From positions 62,001-126,000 of the forward strand of contig NZ_QRCT01000050.1 of the NCBI RefSeq assembly GCF_003363435.1: a stretch of 64,000 bases of DNA, written 5' to 3'. Shown in pieces: positions 57,624 to 64,000 of the stretch. The translations under genes and the position numbers were made by a program. The stretch comes from Anaerosacchariphilus polymeriproducens. Lineage in GTDB: Bacteria; Bacillota; Clostridia; Lachnospirales; Lachnospiraceae. Position 1 is the stretch's first letter. Each line of letters opens with the position of its first letter. The notes under the pieces were generated by a model that saw nothing but the letters and a program-made list of their open reading frames with translations, was not told where the DNA came from and did not search any database.

Positions 57624-60600
57624 TTGAAAAAAATGTTAAAACGGATAACATTCATGCTGGTTATATTATTATCACTGTTTTGTGTGACATCTTGTGGAAA
57701 AAATACAAAAACAGAAGTACAGACTGCAGATGAATCAAATGGGGTAACGGCAGAATTTAAAAATGGTCCATATTTACTAGCGCCCAAAACCGATAGTATG
57801 GTAGTTGTCTGGGAAAGTACAGAAAAAGTACCTGCTACCATTGCATATGGTACAGAGGAAGGGGCTCTTTGTTCACCGATTGAAGTTGAGGCAGAGTCTG
57901 ATGTGCCTGAATTTCAAGGCAAAAAACTCTATCTTTTTTCTTATAAGATAGAGAATCTAAAGCCAGGTACAAAGTATTATTATGAGGTAAAGCTTGATGG
58001 TGGAGAAAATTGCAAAGCTAACTTTAAATCATTAGAAACAGATCCGAAATCATTTAATATTATGACTTTATCAGATTCACATATTTTTGCAACACGTGCA
58101 GAACTGGACAAAGCCATCAAAGATAATGAACCTGCATTTTTATTACATTGTGGAGATCTTGTTGAAGGAACAGGTGCACAGGCAGAGCAATTTAGTTTTT
58201 GGTTTAAAGGAACACTGAAAGATGATTTCATTCACTCTTATCCAGTTGTTTATAGCAGCGGTAATCATGATCAGGGAGATGTATTTTTTAATACATATGT
58301 TTATAATATTCAGGACAAAGAATATGGCGCGGAAGTTGCCGGAGATAGTTCATTTAATTATGGTAAAGTACATTTTATTACGATGAATAGTAATCCATGG
58401 GGATTATTTCAAATGAATTCGGAGGCCACTGGTAATAAAGTGGATGAGGCTACGACCAAAGAAATCGATCAGGCAATGGAATGGTTAAAAAAAGATCTTG
58501 AAAGTGATGATGCAAAAAATGCTAAGTTCCGTATGATTATGATGCATCATCCGGTGTCTGATGCATATACAAAAAGATACATTCCGAAAATAATTGAACC
58601 AGGAAAGGTTGATTTACTACTCTCTGGACATACCCATAGTTATGCACGTGAAGTTTCAAGTGATCCATCAGTAGGAGCAGGCACTGTATATTTGACGCAT
58701 CAAGATGCACGTACTTACAATAAAAAAGGCGATTTCTTCTATATTTCAGTTGATGGTGAAAAGGGCTTGATGACGATAGATAACTATGGTTCTCCTGATA
58801 CAGCTTCTGAAAGTGCTAAAGCGAATACTACTATTATTTCAAATGAAAAGCAGCAGCTAACTTTCTCAGATGTTTCTATTTCACCTAATTCAATACTCTG
58901 TAATGACAAAGTAACTGTAAAGGCAACCGTTACAAATAATGGTTCAGGAATTGCAGCAGCAGCAATTCCCGTTAAGGATAATGGAGAGGTACATTATCTT
59001 TATAGCTTTGATGATGAGACAGTGGTACTCGAACCGGGTGAGTCAAAGACACTGACAGGTTCTCTCAAAATAGGGACATTGGGAACACATACCTTAGAGC
59101 TTAATGATACGTCAGTCTCTGTGGATGTCAAGTTCCGTAAGGCTACATTTGATTATACGAATATCCGCATAAAACAAGGAAATGAAGAAGTATCTGATAT
59201 GAGTAGTAATATCTTGAATATGAAAGCAGATGTTACAAATATAGGGAATGAATCAGGTAAAGGTTCGGCAGATTTTATGATTGATGATAAAACGGTAGAA
59301 TCTGAAGAAATTTCTCTAGATGCCGGAGAGACAAAAACAGTTGAATTTACATACACATTTGATAAGGCAGGTGATCATACAGCGACAATTGGTAATGCCC
59401 CTGTAGAAGTTGTTACCATTGAGGGAGCAATTCAAGGTATGCCGCTTGTACGAGATCTTTCAGGTAATGACAATAATGGTTATATTCATGGAGAACCTGA
59501 ATTAGGTAAGGATGAGGAGAATCACCAGACTATAATCCTTGATGGCAAGCGAGATTATATTGAAATTCCGGATAATGGCGGCTATACTGTGAAAGATGCA
59601 GCGACCGGTATGGTATGGGCTAATCTGCCTAGTGCAGGAACTACCAAAGGTGGAGTATCAGAACTGACAGAACAGTATGAGGATCTTGATGGAAAAGGTG
59701 CAATTCCGGATCATAATCCGCTAATGGTCAAAGGTATTGGCCTTGGCTGGGGGACACCGTATTTATTCCGCATGGCAGTTCGTGAGACAGGTAAAGTTAC
59801 ATATGGTGTTTGTCTGCTTGATGACAATGGTGAGTTCAGTTGGAATGATGGTGATGAAGAAGCTGCAGGTATTAAGAAAGATACATGGGTACAATATACA
59901 AGTACATTTGATATGAAGACCGGAGGTGATTCTTATCAAAATGGTTATAACAGTGCACATGTAGATAAACCTGCATTTGATGCACCAGTTAAAAATTGGG
60001 AAGGCGAACCAATGTATATTGGATTTGGATTTAAAAATACCATACAAACAAATCGAAATCGCGGGATGTATCATACAATGCTTCCAGGTACAATTTCACA
60101 AGTAAGATTTTATACTACAAAGATCTCTGCAGATGAAAATAATGAAGTCCGTGAAAATTCAACAAAAGAGGGCCCTAAGGCGAAAGATCTTAAGATATGG
60201 TTAAACTTTGAGAATAAAAATATGGAAACTAAGGGTAAACATACAACGGAGTGGGTTGAAACATCTTCAGCACCAAGCTCACTTTCCTATGATACTAAAA
60301 TTGAGGGAAATGCTTCTATTACGGCAACCATACAGGTTTCAGAGGATGGAAAAACTGTAAAAAGTGAGAAGAATTATGTTTTGAAAAATGGTAATAATAA
60401 GATTAGTCTGAGTGAGCTAGCCAGTGGTAAATATGTACGTATAGTGACAGACTTTGTTTCTGACTTGAATGATAAAGAATCACATATACCAGTTGTAAAT
60501 GAGTATGTTCTAACAGCTGGAAATGAAAAGTGTTGGAATACATTGGTCGATTGGAAAAAGGGTACATTTGAGGGTGCAGCAGGTTACCAGGAGACTAATG

Positions 60601-60665
60601 TTTATAAGAATTTTGCTTCTGATTTCGATGATTATAATGACTCAGCTAGTAAAGCTAATAAGTAA
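57624..60665 (+). CDS. Metallophosphoesterase multidomain lipoprotein
   Basis: About 1,013 residues. A lipoprotein signal ends in FCVTSCGK. A purple-acid-phosphatase-like N-terminal domain (NGPYLLAPKTDSMVVVWES, LKPGTKYYYEV) precedes the catalytic domain with LSDSHI, HCGDLVEG, SGNHDQGD, MMHHPV and SGHTHSY, which supply the two-metal ligands. Then two CARDB-like beta domains (about 395-520 and 520-610), a LamG-like carbohydrate-binding region (about 615-830, NDNNGYIHGEPE), and a C-terminal tail. An extracellular phosphatase or phosphodiesterase on sugars, nucleotides or teichoic acid is likely. Start TTG with GGAGGAA; the ATG at 57609 is part of the ribosome site. Confidence 0.85.
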   Translation: MKKMLKRITFMLVILLSLFCVTSCGKNTKTEVQTADESNGVTAEFKNGPYLLAPKTDSMVVVWESTEKVPATIAYGTEEGALCSPIEVEAESDVPEFQGKKLYLFSYKIENLKPGTKYYYEVKLDGGENCKANFKSLETDPKSFNIMTLSDSHIFATRAELDKAIKDNEPAFLLHCGDLVEGTGAQAEQFSFWFKGTLKDDFIHSYPVVYSSGNHDQGDVFFNTYVYNIQDKEYGAEVAGDSSFNYGKVHFITMNSNPWGLFQMNSEATGNKVDEATTKEIDQAMEWLKKDLESDDAKNAKFRMIMMHHPVSDAYTKRYIPKIIEPGKVDLLLSGHTHSYAREVSSDPSVGAGTVYLTHQDARTYNKKGDFFYISVDGEKGLMTIDNYGSPDTASESAKANTTIISNEKQQLTFSDVSISPNSILCNDKVTVKATVTNNGSGIAAAAIPVKDNGEVHYLYSFDDETVVLEPGESKTLTGSLKIGTLGTHTLELNDTSVSVDVKFRKATFDYTNIRIKQGNEEVSDMSSNILNMKADVTNIGNESGKGSADFMIDDKTVESEEISLDAGETKTVEFTYTFDKAGDHTATIGNAPVEVVTIEGAIQGMPLVRDLSGNDNNGYIHGEPELGKDEENHQTIILDGKRDYIEIPDNGGYTVKDAATGMVWANLPSAGTTKGGVSELTEQYEDLDGKGAIPDHNPLMVKGIGLGWGTPYLFRMAVRETGKVTYGVCLLDDNGEFSWNDGDEEAAGIKKDTWVQYTSTFDMKTGGDSYQNGYNSAHVDKPAFDAPVKNWEGEPMYIGFGFKNTIQTNRNRGMYHTMLPGTISQVRFYTTKISADENNEVRENSTKEGPKAKDLKIWLNFENKNMETKGKHTTEWVETSSAPSSLSYDTKIEGNASITATIQVSEDGKTVKSEKNYVLKNGNNKISLSELASGKYVRIVTDFVSDLNDKESHIPVVNEYVLTAGNEKCWNTLVDWKKGTFEGAAGYQETNVYKNFASDFDDYNDSASKANK

Positions 60666-60717
60666 GAAAGCTATTGATATTATAGAATTTAGGGTAATAG
60701 ACAGATTTTGAAAAAGA

Positions 60718-60770
60718 TTGACATGCAAGTTAAAGTTCTGTATAATATCATACAAATTCACTAGGAAAAT
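60718..60770 (+). promoter_or_regulatory. Consensus promoter of the Rrf2 gene with operator-like motif
   Basis: TTGACA (60718-60723), 17 bases, TATAAT (60741-60746). CACTAGGAAAAT (60759-60770) lies just past the transcription start and resembles the motif before metY, suggesting autoregulation. Confidence 0.75.
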
Positions 60771-60787
60771 AGTAAGGAGTAATAGCT

Positions 60788-61222
60788 TTGAAAATTTCAA
60801 CAAAAGGAAGATATGCGCTTAGAATTATGTTAGATCTGGCAATGCATGATATTGGTGAAAGTGTAAGAGTGAAAGAGATTTCTGAAAGACAAGGAATATC
60901 GGATAAATATCTGGAGCAGATTATTTCGATCTTGAACAAAGCAGGTTATGTTAGAAGCACAAGAGGGCCTCAAGGCGGTTACCGTTTAGCTAGAAAACCT
61001 GAAGAGTATACAGTTGGAATGATTTTAAGATTAACGGAAGGAAGTCTTTCACCAGTAGCCTGTATGGAAGATGATATGAATCAGTGCGATCGGCAAGATG
61101 AATGTGCCACTTTGATCTTATGGAAAAAAATTGATGATGCGATTAAACAAATAGTTGATACTTATACATTAGCGGATTTGTTAGAATGGCAGAATCAAAG
61201 AGGAAATGATTATATTATTTAA
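60788..61222 (+). CDS. Rrf2-family regulator (CymR/IscR-like)
   Basis: 144 residues. Winged helix MKISTKGRYALRIMLDLA, GISDKYLEQIISILNKAGYVRSTRGPQGGYRLA, then a C-terminal region with three cysteines (ACMEDDMNQCDRQDEC), the spacing seen in Fe-S-binding members. The genes for cysteine synthesis that follow suggest a CymR-type role, though CymR lacks the cysteines, so Fe-S status sensing is equally possible. TTG start, AAGGAG upstream. Confidence 0.88.
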   Translation: MKISTKGRYALRIMLDLAMHDIGESVRVKEISERQGISDKYLEQIISILNKAGYVRSTRGPQGGYRLARKPEEYTVGMILRLTEGSLSPVACMEDDMNQCDRQDECATLILWKKIDDAIKQIVDTYTLADLLEWQNQRGNDYII

Positions 61223-61224
61223 TG

Positions 61225-61264
61225 AAGAACTTTCTGTAGTATAAACTGCAGAAAGTTCTTTTAA
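61225..61264 (+). terminator. Terminator after the Rrf2 gene
   Basis: AAGAACTTTCTGTAGT and ACTGCAGAAAGTTCTT form a 16-base stem (one G-U pair) with a 4-base loop, then TTTT. Confidence 0.9.
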
Positions 61265-61285
61265 ATAAAAATGAAAATTTGGGGA

Positions 61286-61335
61286 TTGACATTGATAGAA
61301 ATATGAATTAATATATTCCTATCGACAAACTAGGA
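61286..61335 (+). promoter_or_regulatory. Promoter of metY-cysK with operator-like motif
   Basis: TTGACA (61286-61291), 17 bases, TAATAT (61309-61314), followed by AAACTAGGATATAA around 61327-61340 and an inverted half ATTCCTA at 61315. The CTAGGA element sits at the same distance from the -10 box as in the Rrf2 promoter (15 against 16 bases). Confidence 0.7.
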
Positions 61336-61371
61336 TATAAAATGACAAAGAAACGAAAGGTAGGAAAATAT

Positions 61372-62679
61372 ATGAACAAAAAAGAAAGAGCCAATAGAAA
61401 TTTAAAATTTGAAACCTTGCAATTACATGTTGGTCAGGAATTCCCGGATTCGGCGACAGATGCAAGAGCAGTACCCATTTATCAAACTTCATCTTATGTA
61501 TTTCATAATGCAGAACATGCAGCTGCACGTTTTAATTTATCGGATGCCGGTAATATTTATGGACGCTTAACGAATCCGACGCAAGACGTTTTTGAACAGA
61601 GGATAGCAGCATTAGAGGGAGGCATTGCGGCGTTGGCAGTAGCTTCGGGAGCAGCCGCTATTTCATATACGTTCCAGAATCTTGCTCATCAAGGGGATCA
61701 TATTGTTTCGGCAAAAAATATTTATGGAGGAACTTACAATTTGCTTGCACATACTCTCCCTGAATATGGAATTCATACAACATTTGTAGATCCTTTTGAG
61801 GAAGGTGCATTTGAAAGGGCCATTCAGGATAAAACAAAAGCAATTTATATAGAGACTCTTGGAAATCCAAATTCTGATGTCATAGATATTGAAAGAATAG
61901 CACAGATTGCACATGCGCATAAAATACCATTGGTGATTGATAATACATTTGGAACACCTTATTTAATTAGACCGATTGAATATGGAGCAGATATTGTAGT
62001 GCATTCAGCTACTAAGTTTATTGGAGGGCATGGAACTACAATTGGAGGTGTAATTGTAGATAGCGGCAAATTTGATTGGGAAAATTCAGGCAAATTTTCT
62101 TCACTTACAGAACCGAATCCGAGTTATCACGGCATTAGTTTTACAAAAGCTGTAGGTCCCGCAGCATTTGTTACAAAAATTAGGGCTATCTTACTGAGAG
62201 ATACCGGTGCAGCGTTATCACCTTTCCATGCGTTCTTCTTTTTACAAGGATTAGAAACACTTTCCCTTCGTGTTGAAAGGCATATAGATAATGCATTGAA
62301 AGTTGTGGAATTTTTGAAGAACCATCCACAGGTTGAAATAGTAAATCACCCATCTGTATCGACGGATGAAACCCAAAAAAAATTATATCAAAAGTATTTT
62401 CCAAATGGAGGCGGTTCCATTTTCACATTTGAAATTAAAGGGGATGCTCAAAAAGCAAAAGATTTTATTGATAATTTAGAATTATTTTCTTTACTTGCAA
62501 ACGTAGCGGATGTAAAATCTTTAGTAATACATCCTGCGTCTACAACACATTCTCAACTTTCTAAAGAAGAGTTGGTGGAGCAGGGAATAAAGGAGAATAC
62601 CATTCGTCTATCCATCGGAACAGAGCATATTGATGATATTATAGAAGATTTGAATGAGGCATTCAAGGCAGTAGAATAG
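61372..62679 (+). CDS. metY: O-acetylhomoserine/O-acetylserine sulfhydrylase (MetY family)
   Basis: PLP enzyme of the Cys/Met metabolism family forming homocysteine (or cysteine) from the O-acetyl amino acid and sulfide. 435 residues with [47 protein letters not shown] and the PLP lysine in [13 protein letters not shown]. The length and the ETLxLHxGxE start point to the MetY group rather than to gamma-lyases. Start at the ATG at 61372 with AAAGGTAGG. Confidence 0.92.
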   Translation: MNKKERANRNLKFETLQLHVGQEFPDSATDARAVPIYQTSSYVFHNAEHAAARFNLSDAGNIYGRLTNPTQDVFEQRIAALEGGIAALAVASGAAAISYTFQNLAHQGDHIVSAKNIYGGTYNLLAHTLPEYGIHTTFVDPFEEGAFERAIQDKTKAIYIETLGNPNSDVIDIERIAQIAHAHKIPLVIDNTFGTPYLIRPIEYGADIVVHSATKFIGGHGTTIGGVIVDSGKFDWENSGKFSSLTEPNPSYHGISFTKAVGPAAFVTKIRAILLRDTGAALSPFHAFFFLQGLETLSLRVERHIDNALKVVEFLKNHPQVEIVNHPSVSTDETQKKLYQKYFPNGGGSIFTFEIKGDAQKAKDFIDNLELFSLLANVADVKSLVIHPASTTHSQLSKEELVEQGIKENTIRLSIGTEHIDDIIEDLNEAFKAVE

Positions 62680-62693
62680 AAAGGAAGAAGAAA

Positions 62694-63629
62694 ATGGCTA
62701 AAATAGCAAAGAAGTTAACAGAACTGATTGGGAACACACCATTATTAGAATTATCTAATTATGAGAAAGAATTGAATTTAGAAGCTAAAATTATTGCGAA
62801 ATTAGAATATTTTAACCCAATGGGAAGTGTAAAAGACCGTGTGGCAAACGCAATGATAGAAGATGGAATTAAATCCGGAAAAATAAACAAAGATACCGTG
62901 ATCATAGAACCAACAAGTGGAAATACCGGTATTGGACTTGCCTTTGTAACTGCTTCAAAAGGACTGCATCTGATATTAACAATGCCGGACACCATGAGTG
63001 TGGAGAGAAGAAGAATTGTATCAGCTTTAGGGGCAGAAGTAGTTCTTACCCCAGGTGTTGATGGAATGAAAGGTGCGATCAAGAAAGCAGAAGAATTAGC
63101 AGAAGAATATGGAAATGCATTTATTCCACAACAATTTGAAAACAATTCAAATCCTGAAGTTCATAAAGCGACAACGGCAGAAGAAATCTGGAAAGATACC
63201 GATGGGAAAGTGGATATTTTTGTGGCAGGAGTAGGTACGGGAGGTACGATAACAGGGAATGGAGAAGCGTTAAAGATTAAAAATCCAGATTTGAAAGTAG
63301 TCGCTGTTGAGCCGGCAGCCTCCGCTGTTTTGTCAGGTGGCAAAGCGGGTTCCCATAAAATTCAGGGAATTGGTGCTGGGTTCGTTCCAAAAGTTTATAA
63401 TTCTAATGTAGTAGATGAAATTTTCCCGGTAGAGAATGAAGATGCATTTGAAGCAGCGAGACATATTGCGATGACCGAAGGTTTATTAGTTGGAATATCA
63501 TCAGGAGCGGCAATCTTTGCGGCAACAAATTTAGCACAAAGACCTGAAAATAAAGGGAAGAATATTGTCGTATTGCTTCCGGATACGGGAGAACGCTATT
63601 TGTCAACGCCTCTTTTTGAAAGTAAATAG
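62694..63629 (+). CDS. cysK: Cysteine synthase (O-acetylserine thiol-lyase)
   Basis: Makes cysteine from O-acetylserine and sulfide. 311 residues with the PLP lysine in [11 protein letters not shown], the substrate loop [24 protein letters not shown] and the C-terminal [12 protein letters not shown]. Fourteen bases after metY with AAAGGAAG, so cotranscribed. In Firmicutes CysK can also act as partner of CymR, which fits the Rrf2 gene upstream. Confidence 0.96.
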   Translation: MAKIAKKLTELIGNTPLLELSNYEKELNLEAKIIAKLEYFNPMGSVKDRVANAMIEDGIKSGKINKDTVIIEPTSGNTGIGLAFVTASKGLHLILTMPDTMSVERRRIVSALGAEVVLTPGVDGMKGAIKKAEELAEEYGNAFIPQQFENNSNPEVHKATTAEEIWKDTDGKVDIFVAGVGTGGTITGNGEALKIKNPDLKVVAVEPAASAVLSGGKAGSHKIQGIGAGFVPKVYNSNVVDEIFPVENEDAFEAARHIAMTEGLLVGISSGAAIFAATNLAQRPENKGKNIVVLLPDTGERYLSTPLFESK

Positions 63630-63637
63630 TTATTATA

Positions 63638-63666
63638 TTGACATTAAAAAAGTTAGCTGATATATT
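63638..63666 (+). promoter_or_regulatory. Promoter of the GntR-type gene
   Basis: TTGACA (63638-63643), 17 bases, TATATT (63661-63666), 41 bases before the start codon. Confidence 0.75.
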
Positions 63667-63706
63667 TAATTGATAAAACATTTAGAAAAATGGTAGGTGA
63701 CAAAAG

Positions 63707-64000
63707 ATGTTAAAATCGGTGCATCCGGTACAGAAACGATTACCAGAGCTTGTTTCAGAACAGATAAAGGAATTAATCGCAAGCAAAGACTTAAAGATAG
63801 GAGACAAGCTGCCGAACGAATTTGATATGGCTGAGCAGCTTCAGGTAGGCCGTGGGACAATTAGAGAAGCAGTTAAGATTCTTGTTTCGCAAAATATATT
63901 GGAAATTAGAAGAGGGTGTGGAACATTTGTCAGTGAACGTAAGGGCATTATGGATGATCCTTTAGGCCTTTGGATTATTGAGGATAAGCAGAAACTTGCT
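63707..64000 (+). CDS. GntR/FadR-family regulator (3' end outside window)
   Basis: 98 codons open to the window edge. Translation gives KRLPELVSEQIKELIAS, then GDKLPNEFDMAEQLQVGRGTIREAVKIL and IRRGCGTFVS, the GntR winged helix. The next residues (DPLGLWI) match the start of an FadR/FCD-type ligand domain, which is cut off. AGGTG lies eight bases before the ATG. Confidence 0.9.
   Translation, partial: MLKSVHPVQKRLPELVSEQIKELIASKDLKIGDKLPNEFDMAEQLQVGRGTIREAVKILVSQNILEIRRGCGTFVSERKGIMDDPLGLWIIEDKQKLA

Noticed and set aside
1-64000. tRNA, rRNA, insertion sequences or prophage genes
   Set aside because: None recognised on either strand by reading; a tRNAscan or profile search would settle it.

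Overview
The window is AT-rich DNA with tightly packed operons, strong AGGAGG-type ribosome binding sites, frequent GTG and TTG starts, and consensus TTGACA/TATAAT promoters. Gene content includes a PTS, CpsB/C/D tyrosine-kinase capsule regulation, LCP and LXG proteins, a Dlt-like operon, CymR-like Rrf2 regulation, EFR1 ferredoxins and a c-di-GMP-I riboswitch. Together these point to a low-GC anaerobic Firmicute, most likely a clostridium of Lachnospiraceae type. The taxon is inferred; no rRNA gene is present.

Layout. 0-4.4 kb: the 3' part of a glucose-family PTS IICBA gene, an HPr with Arg at position 46, a UV endonuclease (uvsE) and a convergent phosphoribosyltransferase-like gene. 4.4-27.6 kb: one long capsule/exopolysaccharide operon in a single direction. 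It starts with cpsB-cpsC-cpsD and an LCP protein. A UDP-sugar 4,6-dehydratase, aminotransferase, PglC-type initiating transferase and GNAT acetyltransferase follow (bacillosamine-like branch). CapE-CapF-CapG make UDP-N-acetyl-L-fucosamine. The rest is glycosyltransferases, Wzy, Wzx, an Fe-S protein plus pyruvyltransferase, and a CMP-Kdo-synthetase homologue next to a pyruvate-aldolase-type fusion. 27.7-29.7 kb: a flavodoxin/ferredoxin gene, a truncated partner, a TetR regulator and a PadR remnant, which looks like a rearranged region. 29.9-36.7 kb, minus strand: a copper operon (HMA-SafE-cupredoxin fusion, CopA, repeat-containing lipoprotein, CopZ, response regulator, histidine kinase) with a CsoR-type operator before copA. 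36.8-37.25 kb: a strong promoter and hairpins without a gene, a candidate non-coding RNA. 37.3-39.6 kb: a MutS2-like ATPase without Smr domain and a TSCPD protein.

39.6-45.0 kb: a c-di-GMP-I riboswitch with terminator precedes a type VII secretion LXG toxin module: two small helical partners, an LXG protein with glycine-zipper C-terminus, a DUF4176 protein and three tandem copies of a probable immunity gene. 45.1-47.3 kb: WYL regulator, GyrI-like protein and GNAT-YoaP protein. 47.3-53.0 kb: a Dlt-like operon in which a PLP-dependent decarboxylase sits between the adenylating enzyme and the carrier protein, followed by MBOAT and SGNH membrane transferases. This is the best candidate for an undescribed surface-modification system. 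53.0-56.4 kb: PAS-GGDEF-EAL protein, DUF4870, and a DUF2975/XRE pair. 56.5-60.7 kb: RpiR regulator divergent from a 1,000-residue metallophosphoesterase lipoprotein. 60.7-64.0 kb: Rrf2 regulator, metY and cysK (cysteine synthesis), and the start of a GntR regulator.

Themes. Much of the window concerns the cell surface: capsule assembly, amino-acyl or amine decoration of a surface polymer, secreted toxin, and lipoproteins. c-di-GMP appears twice (riboswitch and EAL protein), so toxin expression may follow a surface-lifestyle signal; that link is inference.
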